The translations under genes were made by a program, and so were the position numbers. A stretch of 64,000 bases of DNA from Flavobacterium humidisoli (GTDB lineage: Bacteria; Bacteroidota; Bacteroidia; Flavobacteriales; Flavobacteriaceae), in assembly GCF_023272795.1 (NCBI RefSeq), contig NZ_CP096829.1:186001-250000 (forward strand). The letters run 5' to 3'. Numbering within the stretch: position 1 is the stretch's first letter; every line of letters begins with the position of its first letter. The notes beneath the pieces are model-generated. The model made no database searches and had not been told where the DNA came from. It worked only from the letters and a program-made list of their open reading frames with translations. Of the stretch, positions 45,569 through 53,375 are shown piece after piece.

Positions 45569-46348
45569 ATGACGAATACGAAAGAATTAAGTGTTGAGGA
45601 CAAGTTAAGAGCAATATACGATTTACAGCTTATTGACTCTAGAATTGACGAAATCAGAAACGTTAGAGGAGAACTTCCTTTAGAGGTTGAAGATTTAGAA
45701 GATGAAGTTGCAGGTTTGAGCACTCGTTCAGAAAAACTGAAAGGTGAACTTGAAGTGATTGAGGAGCAAATCAAAGCAAAAAAAATTGCTATTGAGGAGC
45801 ATAAAGAGGTTATCAAGAAGTACACTAAACAACAAGAATCAGTACGTAACAACAGAGAATTTAATTCTTTGACAAAAGAAGTTGAATTTCAAGAATTAGA
45901 AATTCAATTGGCTGAAAAGCAAATCAAAGAAATGAAAGCTTCTATCGAGCACAAAAAAGAAGTTATTTCTAACTTAAAAGAAAAACTTGATGCTAAAAGC
46001 TCTCATTTAAAACATAAAAAATCTGAATTAGACGCTATCATGGCTGAAACTCAGAAAGAAGAAACTTTCTTAACTGAGAAATCTGCTGAATTTGCTTCAC
46101 AAATCGAAGACAGATTATTGGCTGCTTACAACAGAATCAGAAGCAGTGTTCGTAACGGATTAGCTGTAGTTTCTATCGAAAGAGGAGCTTCTGCTGGATC
46201 TTTCTTTACAATTCCACCACAAACTCAGGTTGAAATTGCTTCAAGAAAGAAAATCATTACTGATGAGCACTCTGGAAGAATTTTAGTTGATACTCAGTTA
46301 GCTGAAGAAGAAAAAGAAAAAATGGAACAATTGTTCGCAAAATTCTAA
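45569..46348 (+). CDS. C4-type zinc-ribbon family coiled-coil protein lacking the cysteines
   Basis: 259 residues, mostly a long coiled coil (about 10-190), as in CT398-type proteins that pair with Nif3. The C-terminal ribbon region keeps its frame (GSFFTIPPQTQVEIA and ITDEHSGRIL) but the four expected Cys (CxxC...CxxC) are all missing; the protein has no Cys there. The fold may be held without zinc. Coupled to the Nif3 gene by a three-base gap and followed by a strong terminator. Confidence 0.85.
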   Translation: MTNTKELSVEDKLRAIYDLQLIDSRIDEIRNVRGELPLEVEDLEDEVAGLSTRSEKLKGELEVIEEQIKAKKIAIEEHKEVIKKYTKQQESVRNNREFNSLTKEVEFQELEIQLAEKQIKEMKASIEHKKEVISNLKEKLDAKSSHLKHKKSELDAIMAETQKEETFLTEKSAEFASQIEDRLLAAYNRIRSSVRNGLAVVSIERGASAGSFFTIPPQTQVEIASRKKIITDEHSGRILVDTQLAEEEKEKMEQLFAKF

Positions 46349-46352
46349 TATC

Positions 46353-46381
46353 AAGTCCCGATTAAATCGGGACTTTTTTTT
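46353..46381 (+). terminator. Terminator of Nif3 operon
   Basis: AAGTCCCGAT-taa-ATCGGGACTTTTTTTT hairpin, five bases after the stop. Confidence 0.9.
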
Positions 46382-46393
46382 ATACTTATTTTT

Positions 46394-46478
46394 TTGCCAC
46401 AGATTAAAAGGATTAACGCAGATTAAATTACTCGTATGCTACATAAAATCTTTTTAATCCTTTTAATCTGTGGCAAAA
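46394..46478. repeat. Inverted repeat, TTGCCACAGATT family (second copy)
   Basis: TTTTGCCACAGATTAAAAGG (46394-46413) faces CCTTTTAATCTGTGGCAAAA (46459-46478): perfect 20-bp arms. Same family as 27631-27710. Confidence 0.75.
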
Positions 46479-46509
46479 CATTTTTTACCTTTAGAAAAAA
46501 AATTAAGTT

Positions 46510-47370
46510 TTGGGAATTAAAAAAGGCATTCGTTTTATTACATTAAAATCTGTTGGATCTTACATTAATTTTTTGAGTTATGTGCGTCCGCAAAAAGCTA
46601 TTGAACTTTCTTATGCACTTTTCAGCCAACCGAGAATTGGCAAATTGCAGAAAGAAAAACTTCCTAAGATTTTAAAAAACACTGAAACAGAAATTTTTCA
46701 TCATAACGAACATCATTTTCAAACTTATGTTTGGAAAGGAAATGAAACCAAAATTTTATTAGTTCACGGTTGGGAAAGCAATTCTTCACGCTGGAAAAAG
46801 ACGTTGCCACATCTTCAAAAATCTGGAAGCACAATTATAGCTCTTGACGCTCCTGCACACGGACAAAGCAGCGGAAAAGAATTTAACGTGCCGCTTTACG
46901 CTGAATTTATCAATAAAGCAGTAGAACAATACCAGCCCGAAATTATTATCGGACATTCTATTGGAGGTGCAGCTTGCGTTTACCATCAATATTTATTTCC
47001 AAATACAAGTATCAATAAAATGGTGATTTTAGGAGCTCCTTCGGAGTTAAAAACGTTAATTGACAATTACGTTTCAATGCTGAGCCTAAATACCAAAATG
47101 TTTTCTCTTTTAGAAAGTAAATTCTTGGACCGATTCAATTTTAAATTGGAAGATTTTTCGGGACAGAAATTTGCTTCAGAATTTACAATTCCTGGATTTA
47201 TTGCTCATGATACTACAGACAAAATCGTAGCTTTTGAAGAAGGCCAAAAAATAGCAAGCAATTGGAAAAATAGTCAGTTTATTGAAACTTCTGGTTTAGG
47301 CCACGGAATGCATGATGATCAATTGTATGAGAAAGTAATTGAGTTTTTGTTTTCGGAAGGTTCAAAGTAG
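46510..47370 (+). CDS. Alpha/beta hydrolase
   Basis: 286 residues, TTG start; no ATG precedes the conserved core. The fold is clear: ILLVHGWESNSSRWKK (oxyanion), ALDAPAHGQSSG, IIGHSIGGAACVYHQ with the nucleophile Ser in GHSIGG, PGFIAHDTTDKIVAFEEG (Asp) and GLGHGMHDD (His). No signal peptide. Substrate is unknown. Possibly linked with the adjacent P450 patch, but it is convergent to the regulator gene. Confidence 0.88.
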   Translation: MGIKKGIRFITLKSVGSYINFLSYVRPQKAIELSYALFSQPRIGKLQKEKLPKILKNTETEIFHHNEHHFQTYVWKGNETKILLVHGWESNSSRWKKTLPHLQKSGSTIIALDAPAHGQSSGKEFNVPLYAEFINKAVEQYQPEIIIGHSIGGAACVYHQYLFPNTSINKMVILGAPSELKTLIDNYVSMLSLNTKMFSLLESKFLDRFNFKLEDFSGQKFASEFTIPGFIAHDTTDKIVAFEEGQKIASNWKNSQFIETSGLGHGMHDDQLYEKVIEFLFSEGSK

Positions 47371-47428
47371 AATAGGTTTTCCATTTTGTCGTCCTGCGTT
47401 CCTCAGGATGACAAAATTGTTTAAAATT

Positions 47429-48109
47429 CTAAACAATAATTTTAAAATATTTCAACAGCTCTTTTTCTCCTTTTCCGGTAACCGTAATAGCTCGCGAATT
47501 TTCATTTTTTCTGAGCCAGTCTTCTTTTAGCATTTTATTAAAAAGCAATGTTCCAACCGAACCGGCAATATGATTTCTACGTTCGCTCCAATCTAAACAT
47601 GGTTTTAAGAAAATTCGTTTTTGTTTTTGTGCTTCTTCTAAATTAATTCCAAAATCTGAAAACCACTTTTCCCCTTCTGAACTTATTTCAAAAGTATTAT
47701 TTTGGTCTAATATTATTTTTTGTTCCAATAAACTATCCGTTAAAGCCACACCAATTTTTCCCGCTAGATGATCATAGCAAGTTCTGCAGAATTTTATTGG
47801 AGGATAAGTTTCTGTTTTACTTTTTGAAGCAACCTCAGACTTTGGAACTAAACTTGCCATTGCTTCAAGCGCATACGCGACTTCTTTATTTGAAAATCGA
47901 TAATATTTATGACGCCCTTGTTTTTCTACACAAAGTAAATCGGCATCGAGAAGCTTCCCTAAATGCATACTAATATTTTGTGGAGATGTGTTGACGCTTA
48001 CTGCCAATTCTGTAGCTGTAAAAGCTCTTCCGTCCATTAAAGTCCACAAAATTGAGGCGCGCGTAGGATCGCCAATTAAAGATGCTGTTTTTATAAATTG
48101 ATCTTCCAT
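47429..48109 (-). CDS. ArsR-family winged-helix regulator
   Basis: 226 residues, longer than a simple ArsR. The N-terminal HTH: IGDPTRASILWTLMDGRAFTATELA (quoted in part, IGDPTRASILWTLM), VSPQNISMHLGKLLDADLL-type region, VEKQGRHKYYRF. The C-terminal half has KFCRTCYDHLAGKIGVALTD, a Cys pair and hydrophobic pocket likely sensing a ligand. It is divergent from the P450, and a palindrome lies between them. Confidence 0.88.
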   Translation of the reverse strand: MEDQFIKTASLIGDPTRASILWTLMDGRAFTATELAVSVNTSPQNISMHLGKLLDADLLCVEKQGRHKYYRFSNKEVAYALEAMASLVPKSEVASKSKTETYPPIKFCRTCYDHLAGKIGVALTDSLLEQKIILDQNNTFEISSEGEKWFSDFGINLEEAQKQKRIFLKPCLDWSERRNHIAGSVGTLLFNKMLKEDWLRKNENSRAITVTGKGEKELLKYFKIIV

Positions 48110-48151
48110 TTAGATGTTCATAGTTAAGCGCAGAATGAAGTATCGCCTTGT

Positions 48152-48168
48152 AAAGTTAAATAACTTTG
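48152..48168 (+). promoter_or_regulatory. P450 promoter with overlapping palindromic operator
   Basis: Perfect palindrome AAAGTTA-aa-TAACTTT (48152-48167) overlaps the -7 element TAACTTTG (48161-48168), 15 bases before the P450 ATG. Binding by the divergent ArsR protein would block the promoter. Confidence 0.55.
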
Positions 48169-48183
48169 CTAAAAACATTCAAT

Positions 48184-49335
48184 ATGAATTCAACTTTATT
48201 CCTTCAATCTGATAGCATCGATCCTTATTTGATCTATAAAACCATGTTACAAAACAATCCCGTTTATTGGGATGAAACCAATAAAATATGGGCAATATAT
48301 TCTTATGAAGATTGCGTTTCTATTCTGAAAAATCCTAAAGCCGAGATTCTAGATGTAAATCCAGGCAATAAACAAAAACTGAACAAAACGGCGTTAGAAA
48401 TTTTAAATAACCTAACAAGATTATCAAATGGGATACAACATGAAATTTCAAAAGAAATCGCAATGTTGTTGTTTTTAAAAATGAAATCTGTCGATATCAA
48501 TTCAATTATTTCTCAATTAATAAAGAATAATTTAGTTGAAAATAAAATAGATTGGGTAAATTCGGTTTGCAAAACACTTCCAGTTTTGGTTGTTTTGAAA
48601 AGTTTTGGTTTTGAAGAAAAGGACTGTGAATTTATTTCAACCCAGATAGAATCTTTGGTTAAAATAATGCTTCCGCAGAAAACTGAAGAGCAAGTGAAAT
48701 CTATAAATAAAATCTCTGAACAGATCTTTTCAATTGCAGAAAAACAGCTTTCTTCATTACGCTTTTTCGAATCTTTATCCCCAAAAATTTCCGAATCAAA
48801 TTCTCTTTCGCTTGACGAAATCAAAACGATAAGCATTAGCAATTTAATTGGATTATTTATTCAGAGTTTTGATGCCGGAAGAGGAATTTTGAGTAATTCG
48901 CTCTTGCAGATTCTAAATAACAAAACTTTTTCCAGTAAACAGGAAATTGAAAAATCGATTATCGAAACTTTGCGATTTGATCCGCCTATTCATAATACAA
49001 GAAGAATTGCAACGGAAGATATTCCCATTAGCGGAAGTCTAATTAAAAAAAATGATCCTATTTTAGCTGTTCTTGCGTCGGCAAATCGAGATCCGAAGAA
49101 GTTTGAAAATGAATTGAAATTTGATATTGAAAGAAATAATAACGCTGAAAATCTAACTTTTGGAATTGGCCCTCATATGTGTCTGGCAAAACATTTCTCC
49201 ATTCATTTGACTACTGAAGCTTTATGGTTTTTATTTAATGAGCTTAAAACCGTTGAAATTTTAGAAAATAATATTCAGTATGAACCAATGATTAATGCCC
49301 GATTACCAAAAGCAATCTGGATTTCATTACAATAA
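48184..49335 (+). CDS. Cytochrome P450 with atypical I helix
   Basis: 383 residues from ATG 48184. ExxR is present (ETLR, Glu261/Arg264), then PPIHNTRRIA, and the heme loop FGIGPHMCLAKHF with Cys333; the usual CxG is CLA. The I-helix region reads FIQSFDAGRG (226-234) and lacks the acid-Thr pair used for O2 activation. So it may be a peroxide-using or non-monooxygenase P450. It is soluble, with no ferredoxin partner nearby; an ABM-domain gene lies 13 bases downstream. Confidence 0.9.
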   Translation: MNSTLFLQSDSIDPYLIYKTMLQNNPVYWDETNKIWAIYSYEDCVSILKNPKAEILDVNPGNKQKLNKTALEILNNLTRLSNGIQHEISKEIAMLLFLKMKSVDINSIISQLIKNNLVENKIDWVNSVCKTLPVLVVLKSFGFEEKDCEFISTQIESLVKIMLPQKTEEQVKSINKISEQIFSIAEKQLSSLRFFESLSPKISESNSLSLDEIKTISISNLIGLFIQSFDAGRGILSNSLLQILNNKTFSSKQEIEKSIIETLRFDPPIHNTRRIATEDIPISGSLIKKNDPILAVLASANRDPKKFENELKFDIERNNNAENLTFGIGPHMCLAKHFSIHLTTEALWFLFNELKTVEILENNIQYEPMINARLPKAIWISLQ

Positions 49336-49348
49336 AAAAAATAAAAAT

Positions 49349-49696
49349 ATGATAGCTGTAATTTTTGAAGTTATTCCGAATGAAGGAAAAAAAGAAGAAT
49401 ATCTGGATATAGCAGCGAGTCTGCGCCCAGAATTAGACCATATTGAAGGATTTATTTCGATAGAAAGGTTTCAGAGTTTTACCGATCCTTCAAAAGTTTT
49501 GTCTTTATCATTTTGGAAAGATGAAGAAAGCATTCAGCAATGGCGAAATCTTGAAATTCATCGTCATGCTCAAGCAAAAGGCAGAAATGAAGTTTTTAAA
49601 GATTATCATTTAAGAATTGCAACTGTCGTTCGTGATTATGGAATGTTTGAAAGAAAAGAAACTCCAGAAGATAGTTCCGTTTTTCATGACTCATAA
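49349..49696 (+). CDS. Antibiotic biosynthesis monooxygenase (ABM) domain protein
   Basis: ATG at 49349 chosen; an in-frame extension would overlap the P450. 115 residues: MIAVIFEVIPNEGKKEEYLD, ASLRPELDHIEGFISIERF, KVLSLSFWKDEESIQQW, HRHAQAKGRNEVFKDYHLRI. A dimeric ferredoxin-like barrel of the ABM type, cofactor-free oxygenase or heme-degrading-like. Co-transcribed with the P450, suggesting the two act on one substrate. Confidence 0.88.
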   Translation: MIAVIFEVIPNEGKKEEYLDIAASLRPELDHIEGFISIERFQSFTDPSKVLSLSFWKDEESIQQWRNLEIHRHAQAKGRNEVFKDYHLRIATVVRDYGMFERKETPEDSSVFHDS

Positions 49697-49738
49697 AAGG
49701 TTCAAAGATCCAAAAGTTCATAGGAACAAAGTTTTTTT

Positions 49739-49818
49739 AGATTCTGAGTTCCTAGGATTCTAAGTTTTGCTTAACAAAATCTAAAATTCTAAGAAGTCTA
49801 ACAATCTAAGAAGTCCTA
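49739..49818. repeat. Low-complexity CTAAGAA repeats
   Basis: Repeated words GATTCTAAG, AATTCTAAGAAGTCTAA and AATCTAAGAAGTC in the gap before the pseudouridine synthase gene. Related to 42786-42825. Confidence 0.45.
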
Positions 49819-49827
49819 AATTTTAGC

Positions 49828-49835
49828 TACTTTTG
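49828..49835 (+). promoter_or_regulatory. Promoter -7 element for rluF, close to the ATG
   Basis: TACTTTTG ends four bases before the ATG at 49840, so transcription would begin at or within a few bases of the start codon. Confidence 0.5.
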
Positions 49836-49839
49836 CACT

Positions 49840-50673
49840 ATGGAAGAAAATTTAAAACGTCTTAATAAATTTATTGGAGAAACGGGTTATTGTTCTCGTC
49901 GTGAAGCCGATAAATTAATCGAAGAAGGACGCGTTACAATAAATGGCGCTGTAGCTGAAATGGGAACTAAAGTTTCGCCAGATGACGAAATACGCATTAA
50001 TGGTAAACTAATCGTGGAGAAAAACGAAAAATTGGTTTATCTGGCTTTCAACAAACCTGTTGGAATTGAATGCACAACTAATTTGGAGGTTAAAAATAAT
50101 ATCGTTGACTATATTAATTACCCAAAACGTATTTTTCCAATCGGAAGATTGGATAAGGCCAGTGAAGGACTGATTTTTATGACCAATGATGGTGATATTG
50201 TAAATAAGATTCTTCGTGCCAGAAACAATCACGAGAAAGAATACACGGTAACAGTTGACAGACCAATTACAGATCGTTTTATTCAGCGTATGGGAAATGG
50301 TGTTCCGATTTTGGATACTGTTACCAAAAAATGTAAAGTAGAACAAATCAGTAAGTATACCTTTAAAATCATTTTAACACAGGGATTAAACCGTCAAATT
50401 AGAAGAATGGCCGAATACTTGGGTTATGAAGTAACGGCGCTTAAACGTATCAGAATTATCAATATTTCTTTGGATGTTCCTGTCGGGCGTTATCGCGATT
50501 TAACAGATGATGAGATAAAAGAATTAAATCAGTTAATTGAGCCTTCTAGCAAAACTGAAGAGGCGAGTTTTCCTAAAGTTGAAACTTCGTCTTCAGCTTC
50601 CACTCCAACTAGAAGAAAAAATTTTATCTCAAAACACGATCCTCGATTTAAAAAAAGGGGAGATAATAAATAA
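49840..50673 (+). CDS. rluF: RluF/RsuA-type pseudouridine synthase
   Basis: 277 residues. N-terminal S4 domain ([20 protein letters not shown]), then the catalytic domain: [34 protein letters not shown] with the catalytic Asp of [16 protein letters not shown], and [15 protein letters not shown] Ser/Thr-Lys tail follows. Modifies 23S rRNA or tRNA uridines. It seems to have a near-leaderless promoter and ends in a bidirectional terminator. Confidence 0.92.
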   Translation: MEENLKRLNKFIGETGYCSRREADKLIEEGRVTINGAVAEMGTKVSPDDEIRINGKLIVEKNEKLVYLAFNKPVGIECTTNLEVKNNIVDYINYPKRIFPIGRLDKASEGLIFMTNDGDIVNKILRARNNHEKEYTVTVDRPITDRFIQRMGNGVPILDTVTKKCKVEQISKYTFKIILTQGLNRQIRRMAEYLGYEVTALKRIRIINISLDVPVGRYRDLTDDEIKELNQLIEPSSKTEEASFPKVETSSSASTPTRRKNFISKHDPRFKKRGDNK

Positions 50674-50713
50674 AAAAGAAAATCCCATTCGCACGAATGG
50701 GATTTTCTTTTTT
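50672..50713. terminator. Bidirectional terminator
   Basis: AAAGAAAATCCCATTCG/CGAATGGGATTTTCTTT hairpin flanked by A and T runs, between convergent rluF and the DUF4173 gene. Confidence 0.88.
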
Positions 50714-52100
50714 ATTTATTTTTATCCAAAAACTCGTAGTATAAAGCTTTAGATAAAAAGCTAGCATCTTGATAATTCCAAATCATTTCTTCTCTAACTG
50801 ATTCTGCATATTTTCCGTCTAAATTGTTCTTTTTGAAATATTCTCGTCGAGTTTCATCATTAAAATTTAATCCGCTAAGGAAAACTGGTTCTACTCCTTT
50901 GTTTACAGAAATATTATAGTTTGTAATAAGACTTCCCCAGTTTACATAACTGCATAACAGAATTGTTCCGTAGAAATACCAAAGCATTTGATTGAAAAGA
51001 AAAGCATTTGTTTTCTGTTTGCTGATTTTTTGAAATGAGACTACTAATCCGATAATGGCTAAAATTAGAAAAGCATACACCCCTAACCTTTTATAAGTAA
51101 GACCATAAAAAGAAACATACTCTGAGTTTTTAATAATCGCGCTTATAATTAAAACCACATTTAGTCCAAGCCATACTTTAGCCAGCATTTTTAAAGAAGA
51201 AGCTTTTTCATCAAAATTAAAACCTCCTTTAAAATAAAATAAGATTACTCCAACCGCCATTAAGATTGAAAAAATTACGGCGTTTACGCGTTCGTGCGTG
51301 TCAGAACTTAAATTTGTTTTTTCTACTGCTTCAAAAAACTGCTCGTAATTGTAAGTTGCGATAAAAACTAGCAACATGATATTTAAGAGAAACAAAGTGA
51401 TTACACCGCTTTTTCTTTCGAAATCAAGATCTAAAAACGAAAAAGTACTTTGATTTTTTACTTCAGAAATATTGGTAAAATCATTATTTAATTTTGGATT
51501 GTACTCATAACAAGTGTCTGGAACCCAATAATTCCAAAAACTGAACGAGATGTAAAAGCCCAAAATGCACATTGCAATTAATTGTGGCAAATTGATATCC
51601 AACTCATAATCTGTAAATAATGAAGAAAAATGATCACTTCCGAAAGAATAAACAATAAAAAACAATCCTAAGAAGATCACTGGAATAAGAACAAAGGCAA
51701 CTAGCTTTTTAGCAAAATCATTATGGATTTTTCTTTCTGGAAGCCATTGCTTAAAGATAAAAATTCGCCCAATAGAAGTAAATCCGTTTAAGACTATTAG
51801 AGGGAAAACCTGAATCATTTTGAGTTCTCCGTCTTGGGTTTTGAATTGTAAAAAGAGTATTGATAAAGCTAAAGCAAAAAATGATGCTGCATCTCCGTAC
51901 CATGCAAAGGCGAAACAAGACAAAATAGATGTCATTACAAGAACTAAATGTGATCTGTCGACAAACTTCTCTTGAAAGAAATAACTAATCAAGAGCGTAA
52001 GAACTACACCGAAAACAGAAATATTGATTCCCACAGATTGGTTGTAAAAAAGCAGTATAAAAACTGCTGTACAGGCTAAGATAATTTGATGTTTTTTCAT
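50712..52100 (-). CDS. DUF4173 multi-pass membrane protein
   Basis: Start at 52100 (MKKHQIILACTAVFILLFYN) begins a membrane helix; the longer frame would run through the operator. 462 residues with about 11-12 membrane spans. It matches the DUF4173 pattern (FVLIPVIFLGLFFIVYSFGSDHFSSLF in parts, RVNAVIFSILMAVGVILFYF). The C-terminal soluble end reads NNLDGKYAESVREEMI. No known transport role. The same operator appears in front of this gene and the upstream operon. Confidence 0.85.
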   Translation of the reverse strand: MKKHQIILACTAVFILLFYNQSVGINISVFGVVLTLLISYFFQEKFVDRSHLVLVMTSILSCFAFAWYGDAASFFALALSILFLQFKTQDGELKMIQVFPLIVLNGFTSIGRIFIFKQWLPERKIHNDFAKKLVAFVLIPVIFLGLFFIVYSFGSDHFSSLFTDYELDINLPQLIAMCILGFYISFSFWNYWVPDTCYEYNPKLNNDFTNISEVKNQSTFSFLDLDFERKSGVITLFLLNIMLLVFIATYNYEQFFEAVEKTNLSSDTHERVNAVIFSILMAVGVILFYFKGGFNFDEKASSLKMLAKVWLGLNVVLIISAIIKNSEYVSFYGLTYKRLGVYAFLILAIIGLVVSFQKISKQKTNAFLFNQMLWYFYGTILLCSYVNWGSLITNYNISVNKGVEPVFLSGLNFNDETRREYFKKNNLDGKYAESVREEMIWNYQDASFLSKALYYEFLDKNK

Positions 52101-52114
52101 GATTGATAGATTCA

Positions 52115-52140
52115 AAAGTACTTTGTAATTCAAAGTTTTT
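52115..52140 (-). promoter_or_regulatory. Palindromic operator upstream of DUF4173 gene
   Basis: Core ACTTTG-taatt-CAAAGT (52120-52136) within a 26-base block matching the block at 53075-53100 at 23 positions. It overlaps a minus-strand TACTTTTG -7 element (52113-52120), 12 bases from the ATG. Confidence 0.6.
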
Positions 52141-52160
52141 AGGTAAAAAAATAGTGTTAT

Positions 52161-52451
52161 TTATGATTTCATTAATTTTTCAAGGTATGATAAGTGTTCT
52201 TTAAAAGCTGCACGCCCCAAATCAGTCACCTGATAAGAGGTTTTTGGCTTTTTACCTACAAATTCTTTCTTTACTTCGATATAACCCGCTTTTTCAAGTG
52301 CAGAGGAATGACTCGCTAAATTACCATCGGTGATATTCAAAAGCGCTTTCATCTCGGTAAAATCTACCCAGTCGTTAACCATCAGAACGGACATTATACC
52401 CAGTCTGACACGGCTTTCAAAATCTTTATTTAGTTTATCAATAATTCCCAT
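52161..52451 (-). CDS. Winged-helix transcriptional regulator
   Basis: 96 residues, essentially one winged-helix domain: DFESRVRLGIMSVLMVNDWV, FTEMKALLNITDGNLASHSS, LEKAGYIEVKKEFVGKKPKT, YQVTDLGRAAFKEHL. No ligand domain. It starts four bases after the stop of the small membrane protein gene and precedes the DUF4173 gene. The matching palindromes at both promoters are its likely binding sites, making this a self-controlled module. Confidence 0.9.
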   Translation of the reverse strand: MGIIDKLNKDFESRVRLGIMSVLMVNDWVDFTEMKALLNITDGNLASHSSALEKAGYIEVKKEFVGKKPKTSYQVTDLGRAAFKEHLSYLEKLMKS

Positions 52452-52455
52452 TGGG

Positions 52456-53070
52456 TTATTTGTATTTTTTGAACATCACTAATCCGTATACAATATGCAG
52501 GATTCCGAATCCGATAATCCAGAAAATCAAACCATATCCTATATTAAAAAGTGCAATACATCCTAAAATCAGTTCCGAAAAACCTAGATATTTAATATCT
52601 GAAAATGTATATTTTTCTGCGTTTATAACGGCTAATCCGTAAAATATTAATGTTGATGGTGCCACTAAACCAAAATAACCATGGTACATCATTGCCAAGC
52701 AAAACACTCCACCAGCTAAAAGCGGAACAGCTAGATTGAACAACATCTTTTTTGTTGCTGAAGTCCAGATTGGCAAATTGTATTTTCGGCTTTTTCGAAT
52801 GGTGAAAAAGATTCCGAATGCAAATGCAAATACTAAAATTGTGATTCCGATCCAGAATAATTCTGAAACGAGATTTGTAGAATACAATCTATGTTCATCG
52901 TTTAGATAATCCATTCCGTTTGCTTTGAACAACTGGTAAACATAGATTCCGCCAATTAAAGCCGAAAGACCAGCGAAAACTCCTGAAAGTCCGCTTAATG
53001 ATATAAATCTTGAAGAGCGCTCCATCATGGAACGAATATGTGCTAAATCTTCTTGGTGCTTTTGATTCAT
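52456..53070 (-). CDS. Multi-pass membrane protein of unknown function
   Basis: Start at 53070 (MNQKHQEDLAHIRSMMERSS) chosen; a longer frame covers the operator. 204 residues: a cytoplasmic helix, then six or so membrane spans (SLSGLSGVFAGLSALIGGIY; FWIGITILVFAFAFGIFF; LVAPSTLIFYGLAVINAEKY; YGLIFWIIGFGILHIVYGL). I know this arrangement of SIM/membrane gene plus winged helix from Bacteroidota but not its function. First gene of the module. Confidence 0.8.
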   Translation of the reverse strand: MNQKHQEDLAHIRSMMERSSRFISLSGLSGVFAGLSALIGGIYVYQLFKANGMDYLNDEHRLYSTNLVSELFWIGITILVFAFAFGIFFTIRKSRKYNLPIWTSATKKMLFNLAVPLLAGGVFCLAMMYHGYFGLVAPSTLIFYGLAVINAEKYTFSDIKYLGFSELILGCIALFNIGYGLIFWIIGFGILHIVYGLVMFKKYK

Positions 53071-53074
53071 AATT

Positions 53075-53100
53075 AAAGTACTTTGCAATACAAAGTTATT
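53075..53100 (-). promoter_or_regulatory. Palindromic operator upstream of membrane-protein gene
   Basis: ACTTTG-caata-CAAAGT (53080-53096) inside a 26-base block shared with 52115-52140. One half overlaps the -7 element, so binding would repress. Confidence 0.65.
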
Positions 53101-53119
53101 ATTTATTTTGAATTAGCAA
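53091..53119 (-). promoter_or_regulatory. Promoter of the membrane module
   Basis: Minus strand TTG (53117-53119), 18-base spacer, TAACTTTG (53091-53098): full Bacteroidota promoter, 20 bases before the ATG. Confidence 0.7.
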
Positions 53120-53150
53120 GCGAAAAAATGTTTTTTTTTTTATTTTGACA

Positions 53151-53307
53151 AGACCTAACAGGTTTTAAAAACCTATTACGTCTATTGTTCGCAAAGCTGC
53201 GTGAGGGATAGAAGCTAGCTACCGAAGTAGCGCGGATAGCCCGACCGTAACGAGATAAAAAGGCGTATATGCGCAAAGTATGTTTGCCTTTTTATCTCGG
53301 TACGGTC
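53151..53307. repeat. Structured composite intergenic element
   Basis: Fills most of a 305-base gap without genes. Part one: AGACCTAACAGGTTTT (53151-53166) against AAAACCTATTACGTCT. Part two: a conserved-looking stretch GCGTGAGGGATAGAAGC, a small hairpin GCTAC-cgaa-GTAGC (53218-53231 region), GCGGATAGCCC, then arms GACCGTAACGAGATAAAAAGGC (53243-53264) and GCCTTTTTATCTCGGTACGGTC (53286-53307), 21 of 22 paired, around a 21-base loop. GC content is well above the surroundings. It could be a mobile repeat or a structured RNA. Confidence 0.7.
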
Positions 53308-53327
53308 ACGCCCAAATTATAAAAACG

Positions 53328-53357
53328 AAAAAGCCCATTCTTAACGAACAGGCTTTT
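53328..53357 (-). terminator. Terminator of corA
   Basis: Minus strand AAAAGCCTGTTC-gttaa-GAATGGGCTTTT (with G-U pairs) plus T-rich tail, about 20 bases past the corA stop. Confidence 0.7.
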
Positions 53358-53375
53358 AGTATTTTGAATTTTAAA

